This document shows, piece by piece, positions 22,224 to 35,538 of a stretch of DNA of 64,000 nucleotides; position 1 is the first letter of the stretch, and the number at the start of each line of letters is the position of its first letter. The stretch is from positions 1,823,001 to 1,887,000 of the forward strand of contig BSYQ01000006.1 in NCBI GenBank assembly GCA_030272585.1, in the 5' to 3' direction. The notes below the pieces were generated by a model. The model was not told the origin of the DNA. It did not search any database and was given only the letters and a program-made list of their open reading frames with translations. Position numbers and translations under genes: made by a program. The stretch comes from Bryopsis sp. KO-2023 (taxonomy: Eukaryota > Chlorophyta > Ulvophyceae > Bryopsidales > Bryopsidaceae).

Positions 22224-25200
22224 TCAATCCACCCCATCGATTTCATCATGCTTGCGTTTCTTTTTCCCAAAACTTTCCACCTCCGAGCAGCATCGACTCC
22301 AGGTCTCCACCAAATCTGTCAAGTTGCCTCCCTCGGCCTGTTCCAGCTTGGATTTGAACAGGGACCTCGCAGAGACGTTCCTGGGGGAGTCATAAGATTT
22401 GTCAACCGAGCTGAAACACGCGGTCGGACCGTCCTCCCCACCTACCGACACGCGCAATCGCTTCCATCCATCCTACAAAACGACCAAAACGGAGCTCCAC
22501 ATTTCACGGTGACCTCACTGCCTTCCATGAATTCATGCATCCACAGGTTCCAAACCAGAACTTTTCCACGGAAAACAGGTAGAAGTGCATTTCCCCCCTC
22601 CCCCCCACACACATTGCATAAACGCTTCGGGAGGTCAACGGTGCTCTCAACCCCCCCCCCCCCTTTTTCTTTCACAAACATATTTAAATGTTGCAGATAA
22701 ACAAGAAACGTATATATCGGATATACTGGAGCTAGACGGAAAATTGTTCAGCCCCCCCCCTCTCCCCACTTACCGAAACGAATTCACGACAGGATTTTGG
22801 ACTCCCCTCCTCCCCCTCATCTTCCTTGCTCTCGTTGCCTTTCAACCTCCAATCCACCACCAACATCCCTCGACCCAACCCAGCCACACCCTTCGGAGAC
22901 TCCCCCTTGACCCTCACATCCTCCCCCATTGCAGCTTGAATCCTCGCCTTTTCCTCCTCCAAATCCATCCAATGCTCCTCGTGCTGTTCGCTGTCCGAGC
23001 CCCCCTCGTCGCTGTTCTCCGTTTCCTCCGAATTCCCAGCATCGCTGCCCTCACCTTCCCCCGAACCCTCCTCATCCGAAGCATCGATTTCAAAGCAGCC
23101 GATTTTCTGGGATTGAACGGTGAGGGGGCGTGCGGACATTTCGTCGCTGGGGGAGGAGAAAAAGGCAAAGAAGCCTTCGGGGGGGTTGGGTGGGGGCGGA
23201 GGATGGGCGGCGGTGATCTGCTGGAATTCTTGTTTCATTTCCAGCATTTTGGAGGCGGGCATTTGCTTCAGCATGGAAACCAATGCTTTCGCAGGATTGG
23301 TGGTCACCAGTCTGTCGCTGCCCATTTTGTGGATGCCATCCGAATTGGAGTCCATCTGTTGTTATGAAATATAGCACGCATACGCAAGAAAAAATTCAAT
23401 GAAACAGGATGTATAAAAAAACACGAGTGTATGTGTGTTTTTTTTTATGTAAAATTTCTTTTCATGTTGCTTTCGTCGGGGAGCAACGATATTCTCGACT
23501 GTTTCTTTTAACCTTTTCATTTTTTGTCTGCGCAGGGCTTGATAAAATAGCAACTAGAGTTGTGGAATCGGTCATTACCTGAATGTCAATAGGGATGACC
23601 GTGGCTGCCCCTGCTTGAGCAACCCCTACGGGAGTCTTGCTGCTTTCACCAGGTCGCATGACTGGCACACCACCTTTCAAAATCACAATATTCAACACCT
23701 CAGTTTACAAGACACGTTAAAAAAAAACCCAAACAAGCTCCCTCCCCTTCAAAAAAGAAAAAGAAAAAAGATGGGCGTTTTCAAGTTAGATTTCGTTTGG
23801 GAGTAGATGGAAATTCGCACGAAACTTTCTGCTGGTCCGGAGGTCTTGTTTGCAACCCTCCACAGACATTCGATGGGTTTTTTTTCGCTTTTTTCGCTTC
23901 TTTTTTTACTCGCAGGCAGATTGCACATGGCATCCAGAGGGAATCTGCTTATGCACGCACGAAGATGTGTGTTTCTGTCTTTTTGTTTTCACATACCAGG
24001 CTTCTGGTCGGCTGGCCAGGCATTGGGGGCATACGGAGCTGCAAGGGGGGCTCCAGCGGATACCAGGTGTTGTTGCTGCTGTGGTGGTGGAGCAACGAGA
24101 TGTTGATGCTGTTGCTGCTGCTGTTGCTGTTGCAACTGCTGAGGGTTGGTAGGGATGCCTTGAGTGACAGGAGCCCTCGTATCTCTCCGAGGATGCCTCA
24201 TCCGGCTGCATAGGCCAAAAAAACCAAAAAAAATAATTAAAAAAATCAGAGAGCAAAATAATAATAGAAATCGAAGAGAGTCGCTGAAGACCAGATCGAA
24301 GCAAAAAAAAACCAGAAAAAAAAGGAAGCAATAGATTCATTCTGTTCTTTGTTCAGGTCAATCATGCCTGATGAGAATCCTAGTGAATACAAAACTCGAG
24401 TTCAGGGTGCTCCTGATTTTCTCAATTTTAGTAAAGAAAATTGCGTTGTTTCAGGAGCACTGCACACAGTGATAAGCAACATTGACGCAGAACACCCCAT
24501 ATTCCTCCCCCTTTTCTTGGTGTTTTTATTAACTTTTCGTGGGTTTCATTTATTCCCTCCCCCCCACTATCACTTGAGCGAATCCAAACGAAAATGAAAG
24601 CCCCACCTGCTGAACTGTCGAAGGTATTGTGGAATTTTGTTTTCCAAGCTGCACAGCACTCGGTAGAGATCGGCTGTGATTTTTGAAGCGAATTTTGTGT
24701 GCCTGCAGAACACATCTGTTAATATTTTTGACGTGGGCGCTTCTTCAGTATTTTATAGAAAAATCAGCCCCACACCAGCCTCTTATGTCAAACCATCCCA
24801 GTATGAAAGTATTGAAAATTTGCATGAAAGACAATCTAAATGCCGTGCACCCAGCACCGAGAAATCCAAAAAACTATTATGTCCGGTATGATATTTGATG
24901 GATTTGTTTTTGCATTCGAAGCGAAAATTCCCAATGAACACAGGACTGGGATTATAACAACGTAATAATGGGAGGAAAAAAAAGAGTGATGTGTGACACT
25001 CACTCATTTGCTGTGATGAACACCAGCCAGGTGCGAAGAAAATCCAGAACTTTTTCTGATTGAAAATCTCTCTTTGCCTCATGGACTTTTTGCAAAAAGG
25101 CGATGGCGTTTTTCAGTTCTCGATGATACTTGGCATTCAGCTCCGCGCTTTTTTTCATGAACATTTCCGCCAGCATCTCCGGAGGAACAGTTTCCAATTG

Positions 25201-28200
25201 ATGTCCTGGTCAAACGAGAAAAGAAATTTTCATATAAAAAAAAAAAGAAAAAAAAGGGTTGTGAAGTTTTACTTCGTCAAAACCTCAGTTTAGAAGGACC
25301 GAAAAAAAACCCAAAAACAAGTAACCCAACGAAGAGAAAAAAAAGCGTTTCAAAAACAGGAAAAGGAAACGAAATGCAGGAAACGAAATCCAGAACATTC
25401 ACACGACTTCTTTTCTAAAATACTATAAATCTAGAAGCAAAAAAACAAAACAAAACGAAACAAAACAAAACAAAACAAAACAAAAACTCCAGAAGGAACC
25501 CTGAAAATCACGCAGCCTCGAAAACTCGAAAAGATCATCATGCGTCTCAAATATTTGAAATTTGAAACACGGAATTTGCTGTATGCTATTTCGCCCACCC
25601 CCATCAGGCACTCCTTGTGGCATTTGGGGCATTTGGGGCGCTTGGGGCGGCTGCACGGGAGTTACAGCACTCGGAATGAACCCAGGTTTTGCCTGGGCTG
25701 GGGTGGGAGCCACACCCATCGGATTATAGACAGGCTGTTGGTACATTGCCATAGGATTTGCCATGGCATTGGCCATCGGATTCTGAACCACTGGCTGCGA
25801 ATGTTGCACCAGGTTCGGTACCGGAGTTATTGACGGCGTCATGGTGGGTCGGATGCCACCTATCCCCATTGCAGGTGGGGGCTGCTTTAAAAAGAAAAAA
25901 AATCGGATTGAAGGGAAAACGAAAAATTATTCGTTAGCATCATTTGCCATTTTGGTGTGGCAGATTCTGGGCAATTGAGGGGAAGAGGGGCAAAAGCACA
26001 TTTTCGATCGATAATTTAATGAACTTGGGAAGGGTACAGCTGATTTGTAGCAAAAAAAGAAGCAAAACGGAGCCAAAAAACATTAAAAATAAATGTTCGC
26101 CAAACTGCACTGTACAAATATTCAAGGTTACTTCTGGAACGAAAAAGAAAGAAAGAGGGGGACACGTCAAGGCAAGCCATGCTCATTTTTTTAGCTAGCG
26201 ACCATGCATGTACAAGAAGTTGTTTCCCCCACCGTTTGGTAAGCATTTGGCATCTGCTGCAAATGGTCCAAACCCCCTGCTGCAGGTGGCATCGCGACAT
26301 TTCGACTTGCATGCATTTGCTGATGGGACACTCCGGGAAACTGCGATGGATCCGCCAAGGGATTCACCTGCTGTCAAACCCCCCCGGTCAAAAAACCACA
26401 CACAACCCCCCGTCCCCCCCTTCTCCCCCCAATCAACATCTGAAAACAAATACACCCCTCCCCCCCCCGAAACCGACGATTTTAGAAGGGAAAAGAGAAG
26501 AGACGAGGGGGATATCCTGAAAAGAAAAAAAAGGAAAGAAAGATATGTATATGTAGAAAGACTTCAAATTTTTTATTGGGCATGGTGGGTGCCCTACGCA
26601 CTGCGAAGCCGGAGGTCATCCCCATCATTTGTGATGTGGCCGAGGGGCTGAAACGGTGCACCCAAGGCCTGCCTTGAGGGAACCCGTAAGAAGAAACAAC
26701 TTGTTGGGGGGGGGTGGTCACGGTACTATAGGCCACTTGATAAATGCCGGGTTCCCTCACGAAAGGTAGATTCGTCTGAGCTTGAGAGTGAGTGTGCTGA
26801 ACTTGATGTTGAACTTGATGGCCTCCGAAAGGGAGAACCCCTTGGTTGAATGAACTTTGCAGTCCTAAACTGACGTGTCGAATCTCGGGCTTGGGGGAGG
26901 GAGGAGGAGGGATTCGCATGTTACGGTGATGAAAACGCACTGGTGCTCTGGTGGCCGAAGTGGCGAAAGCCTGTTGCTGAGGAGGAGGAGGAGCTTGACC
27001 GGGCGGAGGGACGTGGTTGGCTGGGTGTTGGGCTGCTGGGAAGTAGGACATCCCTCCGGCCCCTGTCAGGGGGTCTTGGGGGAATTGTTGGCCTGGCAGG
27101 AGGGCGGTCGGGTTGAGAGTTGCGTGGGGTTGGGGTTGCTTTGGGGCTGCCACCGGAACTTGGGGCCCCTGGGCTTGTGCATGGGCTGCTTGTTGGGCTT
27201 GTTGGGCTTGCTTGGCTGCTCCCCGGGAGGAAAGTGTTTTTTGGGCAAAAAAAACAGAAACAAACCCACACATGTTAAAGCATGAAGCCGACGGAACTGA
27301 TGATGGTAGGAAAGAGTGTGTGGGTGTCCAGAGCCCAGCAAAGAAATTTAAAAAAGGTGGTTAAGAAAGAAATATGCCCTGATTGATTGGTCGTAGACAT
27401 CTATCTATGTTGCTGCTCGGCTCAGAAAAAAATTGATGGAGCGGGATGGAGACTGAACACATTCAAGCATCAGCAACATAGCTGCCTACCTAATTTCCTC
27501 TTGACGCTCTCCAGCTGTCTCGCAACGGTTTGCTGGTACTCTGTCTATGAAACATGAAAACCCACAGCCTTTACCATTTCCTTTCGAGAGAAAAAAGCAT
27601 CCATCACCCCCAGCAGAAAATTCCAACGCAACAACAAACTTTCCAGGTTTTTCTTTATTTTAATGTGGCTAGCCGAACGAGAAAATTTCAACCACCACCT
27701 GATACATTTATCAAGAAAATCAGCTATGCCCGCCCCCCCCCCCCCCCTCTTTTCGAAACCAAAAAAAAATCCTTCCTTTGCAAAAGATTCACGGTACGCT
27801 TCCCTTTTTTTCGAAGCAAAACCCTACTACAGCTCGCGTACACCATATTCTAAATCAAGCATTGCACACCACACGATATTTTTTACTTTTTGTTTAATCC
27901 CCCAATCTTTTTCCTCCTTGTTTAATCCCTGCATTTTCTTCTTCATTTTCCCCCAACAAAGGGTATTTTCCTTACCACATTTTTGCATTTTCTGAAGATA
28001 TCGTCCTCGATTTGCTGTGCTGGGGTTTGGAGATTCTGCTGATGTTGCCCAGTTATTCGTCCAAGATACTGAACTCTGCCAAACCACCACCACAAACACA
28101 CAATTTTTCAGCCCATGCTGTGCAAGCAGATGTCTCCATGAGCCCTCCATTGGTGCCTAGGTTTTTCCGAGAAAAAAATGGATGTCCAGTTTTGGAATGT

Positions 28201-28684
28201 GCATGTGGGTGCACATGCACATTGCAAAAAGCTCCCCATACAAATTTTTGATCTTTTGATTCCCCCCCCCCCCCACCAACAGGGATTTCCTTGCAGGCCT
28301 TACAAATCAATATATTAGGGGCTGGACGTCCCAGTTCGTGGAGGCCAAGGGGAAACCAGCCCCCAATAGGGCAAAAGAGAATTCCAATCCCCCCCAAAGT
28401 GATGAACTCATTCGAAGCCCCTCGGTATCGAAACATCCACTCGACGCGTTCTCAGCGTTATCGGCAGTGGTACCTCAAGAGGTGCAATTTCGACAGCTCG
28501 AATTTCCTCGCGTGGTAGTTTGTTGCAATGACTTTCAACGATTCGAAAGATCGTTATGGAAAGGGTTATTTTTTGGTACTGGGACATGGCCCAAAGAGAG
28601 TGGGGGATGCACTTAAAGGAAGGCCCCAAGCACATACATTATCAGACGCATCTGCTGCCGTTGGGCCTCCGTGATGCCACTCAT
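22224..28684 (-). CDS. Large Q/P-rich nuclear-type protein, possibly a Mediator-tail (MED15-like) coactivator
   Basis: Fourteen exons keep phase: 28684-28638, 28531-28474, 28068-27976, 27538-27490, 27218-26602, 26367-26233, 25881-25599, 25205-25004, 24702-24607, 24205-23997, 23673-23579, 23355-22774, 22560-22514 and 22410-22224, about 899 residues. Residues 1-82 look helical (starting MSGITEAQRQQMRLI). The next 370 residues are Q, P, M and A rich (QAQQAQQAAHAQ). A helical block of about 100 residues (exons 8-9, KYHRELKNAIAFLQKVHEAK) precedes a poly-Q/His exon. Exon 12 is acidic (IDASDEEGSGEGEGSDAG). A basic KKKRK near the C terminus suggests nuclear import. The N-terminal helices plus a Q/P-rich middle recall MED15/GAL11, but no diagnostic residue was seen, so this is a guess. 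The short exon 13 uses a weak donor and is the least certain. It is head-to-head with the cytidine deaminase gene. Confidence 0.6.
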
Positions 28685-29200
28685 CCTGACCAAACCGCCC
28701 CTCCACACACACAAAATAGAACCAGCCCACTAGCCAGAGAAAACAAAACCGCGTCGGGTCTCGAGGAGACCTCCCCTTGCAAAACCCTGGCCCTCCTTGC
28801 TTTAAGTAGTCACACTATGTCGTACATACGGGAAAAAAGGTCCCACTTTTTGAGTCATTAATGACAGGATTTTCACCAACAAATGTGGGGCTGGGTCCCT
28901 CCTCGCCAAATTAAAAAAAGGAAAAATTTGTGTGCGAAAGAAGAAATGAAAAGCGTGTTGGGTCGACGGGGACCCGTCGTGCTTTGCAACTGCATAAGAC
29001 GCTTCAACAAAAATGTGAAGCAATCGGAAGAGCACAGCCGGGGAGCGCGAGCCCTTCGTTGCGCATCCGGCAATGTGGACAGCGTTTCTGCAGGCCCGTG
29101 AGTGGCGTGTTTCGTTTTCCCTACTATCGCTTCCTCCTCTTTCACCGTGCGATCCTCGCGTGCCTGATCGTTTGTTCCGATCTGCGTTTGTCGTTTTCAG

Positions 29201-31604
29201 ATCGCCCTGTGTGCTCGTTTGCGCAGTGGCGTGGGATCGCAGCGGGGTCCTTCGGATCGCGGAGCTTCATCCTCCACGGGGGTCGTTTCCCCAATATCCA
29301 GCGGGAGTTATTACGTGTCGCCCGCCGAAGTGAAGGGCCTGATGTCCAGCAATAAGCTGTCAGGGGAGCAATTGCTGAGAGCTCTGATTGAGCCAGCGGG
29401 AAATTTGGCCAGGCCACCCATCTCAGGATTTCATGTGGGGTAAGCTCTTTGGGTTTACTCCCCTTTTTTTTTAAATCAAACTTTTCCCTGTTTCTCTGCA
29501 TTTCTCAAAATGCAACTTGGAGAAAATTCCTCCCCCCACACACCCCTGTTTCAACTCCTTTTCGCCAAGGGGGTTGTCGGGGTTGAAATTTGCATGAATT
29601 TTTAGAAAGGATGGGTGCTGGGCCTTGAAACTCTGGTGATGAAACGGGATATCAAGTGCTGTGGTTTTTGGTCAGGGCGTTGGGGTTGGGAGGGAGTGGA
29701 GCCATTTTTGTCGGAGTTAATTTGGAGTTCAAAGGGTTGGCGTTGGGCCAATCGGTGAGCAGGCATGCTGGATTCGACTCCAGACACCCTCCATGGTGAA
29801 TACCTCTGCTTCCATATTTCCTATCAGCATCTCCTCTCATCTTGTTATTTCAACAATACACATTTGTAAGCTGGGGTCAATCTCCTTGTCGGGGACTCTT
29901 AGCCTGGTGGATGGGTGAAGAAGATAAGGATGGATTTGATGTCTTTGTGGGTTTTGGTCATTCACTCAGGTTCATGCGGAGCAGTTTTTGCTAGCGAATG
30001 CCTTGAAGCATGGGGAGACTCGATTGGAGTGCGTGGCCCTTTCGGCAGCCCCGTGTGGACACTGCCGGCAATTCTACACTGAGCTGGGCTGCTCGGTGAG
30101 CCCACTTATTCACATATATATATACATTACATTATTATATTTGCTCCCATCGATCGATCGACCATTCACAATCTCCTGACGAAGTTCTTGTCGCGAGTAC
30201 GAAACTGATGTCAATCCACTCGGCCTTTCGTTGCTATTTCTCAGAATTTTATTTGAAGTTAAAACAATATATAATAATGAAAAGTTTTATATTGAAAGAG
30301 TAAGAGTAAGAGTCCAGTCTAGTGCAGTTTTTTGGGGGCATATGGAGTCTTATTAGAAGATGTGGGTTTTCCTGACCACTTGTGGCGATGATGACACTCA
30401 ACTTTTGCGCAAGGGCTCTGAAATTCACTTTTCTAGTGGCATGTTGAGAAATGAGTTCTTGAAAGAATTGTCTGAGCCAAGTGGCTGGGAGTGGCTGGTG
30501 TTTAGTTCATTGTGCTATATCCACATGGACGGCAGCTGTTTTTGATTTTTTTTATTTTTTTTTTGGGGGGGGGTCCAAAATGATGTAGCATTGAATGCTC
30601 GACCCTGTGCCGTTCATGTCGATAACTTCCCCTGTTGTATTTTCTGTTTGGGGTGGCGATTGCAGGATTCGATCAGATTTTTGTTTGGGAGTGGCCCCCA
30701 GACAGACTTCACGCTGTCAGAGCTCTTGCCGCATTGCTTCGGTCCGGAAGACTTGCTGGAGGAGGTGGGACCTTACCTGTTGGAGAAGCAGTCCAACCGT
30801 GTGAGGTTATCTCAAACTGCAGCAGGGGTCGTGGAGTCCAGAAAAAACGATTCAATATTTGCTGCAGCGGCTGTCAAAGGCCTGGCGGAGGCGGAGCAGG
30901 TGAATTTTAACCAAATACTTATCAATTCCGAGGAAGAATCTGGTGGGAGAGCAGGCAATCGTCAATTGTCATGATTTTATCTCTGTTTGGTAGAATGCTT
31001 CAATTTGTTGGGGGTGGGGGAAAAGGGTGGTGCTTCTCCAAGACTCGTTCTGATTTGTGTTTTTTTTTTTCCTCCAGTGCTATGTTCCTTACACCAAATG
31101 CCCATCGGCAGTAGCTCTGATAACTTCGACGGGGGCTGTTGCGACTGGGGGTTGCATTGAGAGTGCTGCGTACAACCCCACCCTACCCCCCCTTCAGTCA
31201 GCCATCGTGAATGCAATCGTGGATGGCATGTCTAGCTACGACAATGTAAGATGCACCACAGAATAGGTTAAATAGAAAATGATGCTTGGTTGTCTTTAAA
31301 CAGTGACAAGGCTTTTCCAGGGGTATTGGAGAACTGCTCAATCTGGCTTATCATTCAACGCAACTCGTGCATGGTCGCCATCACGGCAAATCTGCTTTCT
31401 TTCCATAGCAAGTTTTTCCCTCAAAATTTGTATCGCTGTGCTGAGTCTGGCTCATCTGTTCTCTTTCCTCCACAACAGATAGTGGAAATTGTGTTGCTGG
31501 AGGTCGAAGGGGCACCCGTCAGTCATGCAGCGAGCATCAGAAATTTTATTCAAAAGGCAGCACCGAATGCCAAGTTGACAGTGTTGGATGTGGAACGATG
31601 CTAG
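29201..31604 (+). CDS. cda: Cytidine deaminase, two-domain type
   Basis: It deaminates cytidine/deoxycytidine to uridine/deoxyuridine in pyrimidine salvage, in the cytosol unless targeted. Exons keeping phase are 29201-29439, 29676-29754, 29970-30095, 30666-30899, 31078-31245 and 31479-31604. The catalytic HAEQ motif (exon 3) and PCGHCRQF supply the zinc His, the catalytic Glu and two Cys. VSPAEV, ARPPISGFHVG, GAIFVGVNLEF, LLPHCFGPEDLL and the second, zinc-free domain (PYTKCPSAVAL, ESAAYNPTLPPLQ) are as in Escherichia coli Cdd and Arabidopsis CDA1. From the in-frame ATG at 29342 the product is 276 residues, somewhat shorter than Cdd, and would lack VSPAEV. A longer start in an upstream exon near 28.9-29.1 kb is likely, but its phase could not be made to fit, so the 5' end is open. 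All six acceptors are good AG sites. Confidence 0.9.
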
Positions 31605-32276
31605 TTTGTAGGGACCTGTACATATATGAGTTGGGGGCAAAAAGAGAAAAAAAGTAAATTGGCAAGGGGGGGATGTGTGTGTTTGCTAAATGTAGAGGAA
31701 GTGGAAATGAAATGTAAATCTAAAAGGTCTGTTGGTTTCTGAACCAGTGGGGTTGTTTTCTTGGCCATCGTGGTGAATTTAGCGATTCATGGGGCTACAA
31801 AAGGGCCACCCAGAGCTTGAACAGAAAATGGGGTCCCAGGAACTGACAGGGAAACCTGGTTTTTTTTACCGTGGTTCCAGCAAAAAAAGAAACACGGTGG
31901 CAGAGAATAGTGCGACAAGAACACCTCAAGCCTACATTGCAGATATAGCAGGAGGAATGCCCTTTTTCTCGACTGTTGGAATCCCATGAATTACCTCGAA
32001 TGGGAGAACAAAGGGGTGCTTTTCCACTACTGACCGAGAAAGCAGTGGCTAAAGTGACACTCCTGAATGCTGAACGAGAAGCTGTCGAGAAGTCGACGTC
32101 ATCAAGAGCCCTGTGCCCCAATGCAAGGAATGTATGTACCATTTGTGCTTGTTCTGATCGGCTTCCGAAACATTGGACAGCGTATGAAATCCCTTGTTTC
32201 GGGTGCAGCGAGCTGGAAGACAAAAAGGTTGCAGGGAAATGGATTGTTCGTTTCTAGGGATACAGAGCCCGTCGAG
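31605..32276. other. Gap between cytidine deaminase and the ARF-like gene
   Basis: Open frames of 60-140 codons occur on both strands but show no family features. The interval probably holds the deaminase 3' end and the ARF-like promoter and leader. Confidence 0.4.
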
Positions 32277-33800
32277 ATGGGTGTGACATTCACCAAGCTA
32301 TTCAATCGCCCTACCGGCCAGGAGATGCGGATCCTTGTGGTGGGAATCGAGCGGTGTGCTCTGTTTCTTTTGGGCTTCATATTTTTTTTTGAAATATCTT
32401 CCACAGTATTTTGGCGTTATCCTGCAGCTTCTGTTTAGTTTCTGTGTTTTTTGTTCGTTGCAATTGAGCGTGGGAAGAAAAAGCACAGACTCGTTTTGAG
32501 ATTTTGTGATTTCCTGCGGGCAATAGGTCGGTTTCTACTACGCTGGTAAAACCACGATTCTCAAAAAATTGAAGTTGGGGGAGGTCTTAACGAAAGGCCA
32601 AACGGTTGGTGAGTGCTGTTAATGAATGGAGCGACATTTTCTTCTCCTGTTTCGCTTTTCGTTGACAATTCGCTGCACCGAAGTTTTCAACAGGAGGTCC
32701 AGTGCACATGTTTTCGCAGAGTTTTTATATGAAACCGTCGAACACAAGGGCATCGTCTTCACTGCATGGGATGCTCATCCCCATCCCCACCCATTGTTCA
32801 GGGATTTCATGGAGCGTTACTTTTACTCGCATCACTACAAGAACACGCAGGGGCTGATTTTCGTCGTCGACAGCAATGATCGGCTCCTCATCCGGGCAGC
32901 AAGGATAGAGCTTTGGAGGCTGCTGGACGCGGTTCGTGCGTTTTTCTGTCTGACGCCGATAAAAAGAAACTACATTTATAGTTTATAGTGTTTTTTGGTT
33001 AGTTTATGTATATATTTGCGTACTTCGTTTCTTTTGGTCTGGATTCTGAATCGATGGTCTGTCTGAATCGATGGTCTGGGTGAATGCTTGTTCTTGCCGT
33101 TTTTTTATTCGGCGCCAAAAAAATTCGGCGGCGCGAGTTAAGAATCAGAAAAGGAGTGAAAATCAATCAATCAAAGATGACACACACAGAAGCCGCTCGG
33201 CCAAATCAGAAAAGGAGTGAAAAGGAAGAATGTTTCAGAGCATCCACGTTGTGGTTCATTTGCATAGGATGATTTGAGGGATGTAGTGCTGATCGTTTTT
33301 GCCAACAAACAAGATCGGCCCAATGCAATGACCATTGCTGAAATCATCGACCAGCTGGATCTACGTTCTCTTCACCAGTGCGACTGGTAGGTCAGCACCG
33401 CAAATAGGTCGACCAAATTGAGGGGGAAAAAAACAAAACAGAATGTTGAAATCGTATGTAATTTGCAAGCTGCAGTTTCTTTTTAATATCCGCTCCATGA
33501 CGTTTGCAACCCACTCTTTGAATTTGAAAAATTGCCATGTATTTTCTGTTTTTGTAATTTTTCTGGGTGTATTTTTTTCATGGGACACATCATGCCGACA
33601 ATTCGTTGTCAAGAAGCCATTTGTTTCTGTTTGTTTTTATTTGTGCTGAGTTTTTTTTTCTTATGAACTGTCGAAGCGAAAAGAATTCATGGCCTGCTGA
33701 ATATATATCCAGGTATATCCAAGGCACTTGTGCAACCACTGGAGACGGTCTGCATGAAGGTCTGGATATGTTAACTGCTGCTATTGGCGCCAAGCAGTGA
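32277..33800 (+). CDS. Divergent ARF-family GTPase lacking the DxxGQ motif
   Basis: Exons in phase: 32277-32339, 32527-32608, 32720-32931, 33268-33386 and 33713-33800, giving 187 residues (ARF1 has 181). Gly2 is kept (MGVTF), so N-myristoylation and membrane attachment are possible. The P-loop is intact ([10 protein letters not shown]), as are [14 protein letters not shown] of the interswitch, [18 protein letters not shown] (guanine specificity) and [16 protein letters not shown] at the C terminus. The switch II motif WDVGGQ of ARFs reads [11 protein letters not shown] and is about seven residues longer; the catalytic Gln and the Gly that senses the gamma phosphate are absent. No GT donor that preserves the frame lies there, so a missed intron does not explain it. 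The donor of exon 3 (GTTCGT) is weak. It may be a GTP-locked or non-hydrolysing ARF, or a decaying duplicate; the rest of the frame is intact. Confidence 0.8.
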
Positions 33801-34989
33801 GTTGCATCTTTTGATTACAATCTTCTGTTTTTTTTGGAAGGGGGGGGGGGGGAGGGGCATTTTAATACAACTTCTGTGTTTTTTTGGAAAGGGGGGGAGG
33901 GGGGGCATTTAAAAACACAGCAGCAGTTTTGCCCTCCCCTATCCCAATTTTTTTGATTGTTTTTGTTTGCTTATTGACGGAGGGGGCCCCTGTGGGTAGA
34001 GGAAGTTTTAGTATTTGAATGAGAAGTTGCAATTCTGTAAAATCTGATCCAGTCGTGTGTCGTATTTGATAATGTTTTGAGTTTTTGGTCGGAAGAAGGG
34101 ACTGTCAGAAGGTTGATTTTTATTTTATCCTTTCTGGGACCGTCGACATGACGTGCACAGTGGTGTGTTATGATTTCTTTCCAGGAAATGAGGATTTGAG
34201 AATGAAATATCGACTCACAACAATTGACTTTAGTTTTTCTTCTTTTGTTGATTGAAGAGGTCGCACCTAACACCATCCAATTCATATCTGACTGCAGATC
34301 TTCTCCTCGACTGCAAAAACAAAACAAACATTTACGATGTCTTCTTGAACACACAACCACACCTGCCCTTTCGTTTATAAAAAAAAAGAAGAAAAGACGA
34401 CCAGTTTCATAATGAAAAAAATCGAAACCTCTTTCAAAGTATTTTCCGGTTGAATCTGGACGATTTTTTGCAAAGCCTAAAAATAAAAACAGAAGAAAGA
34501 GTGAAGCATTTCACAACTTGAAACTGTGTTGAGACTTTCATGTTTTGAGGAACATTTTTCCACCACTGGACTTCAGTGGGGCTGACATTTCGTTTTGCCT
34601 CACCATCATTTGTCATGATTCACAAGTTGAAAAAAAAACATGCAGGCAGGCAGTGCACAACAGATACTCAGCAAAATGTTTTTTTGAAAAGAGGAACATT
34701 CACAAGGGCAGCTGCGGCTACGGAAAAGATGAGCCCCTTGGTTGGGACGTTGCCGCCTTGCCCGACATGCACCCCGAATTCGCTGGACGTTGCGGGTAAA
34801 GAAAGGATCGCAGAGTTGTTTCTATGCCCACTGATCGATTGAGGCAGCCCAAGTCAATGTACCAGCCGCTTCCGTTAACTGCCCTGCCCCCACCTGTTGT
34901 CGTAAACAACTTGTGAAACGCTGGACAACGCTGTGCCGACTTGATCTTTTCTGAAATCAGGGGGTTACGAGGTCGCCTGCAACCCGAAT
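33801..34989. other. Gene-free interval after the ARF-like gene
   Basis: Contains poly-G tracts at about 33840-33856 and 33891-33905, in two copies of a TTCTGTGTTTTTTTGGAA-like context. No gene, RNA or known repeat was recognised. Confidence 0.45.
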
Positions 34990-35235
34990 TCGTCCAGCGT
35001 CAACTTTGGCAATGGGCTGGATCGTCAACACGCGTGCACAGTCTCAAGTTTGCTGGATGCACACACCAGCGCCTCTGAAAAGCATCCACTTCATACAAAC
35101 TAGTGCACGCCGCCGCTGAGTGGAAACAATGCAATGACACGCAACTTTCTCTTTGGGACGCAACGCATCCGTCTTTTATTCCTGCCTGGAACTTCTCATT
35201 GTTGAAGGATACAGGCCAGAGAGGTGCAATCCACA
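34990..35235 (-). repeat. Repeat family B, fragment B6
   Basis: Matches about 13090-13270 (B4): ACACACC...GCATCCACTTC, GTGGAAACAATG, ATTCCTGCCTGGAACTTCTC and GGCCAGAG occur in the same order. It is a diverged relic. Confidence 0.55.
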
Positions 35236-35538
35236 GCTGGTAGCTATTTATGGATTTTTAACACCGAAGCCTGATGGATTTTTTATTTTTTTTTCATTAT
35301 TTATTCAAGAAGGGTATTTTCCCCGATTTCTTGATAATCTCCATCCCAAAATTCGACTGCCACCGGTGGGGAACACCTTGGGCAAGTCTGCAATCCCAAT
35401 CATGGGTGGGGGATTAATTAGTGATCAGCAATCAGGGTCGTGCTCCAACACGAAAAAGGTCACTGATAACGAAACGGTCGAGTTCCTTCTAGAAGTAGCT
35501 TTGTTTTTGTTGTTGCAACCACCAAAAATGCTGAAGCG

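Noticed and set aside
29072..29097. ATG TGG ACA start exon for cytidine deaminase
   Set aside because: Its donor leaves one base, which shifts the deaminase frame; the 5' end was left open instead.
32740..32815. Missed intron explaining the odd ARF switch II
   Set aside because: A good AG acceptor (TTGTTCAG) exists, but the only nearby GT donor would give a 47-nt intron, delete the conserved FTAWD and break the frame.
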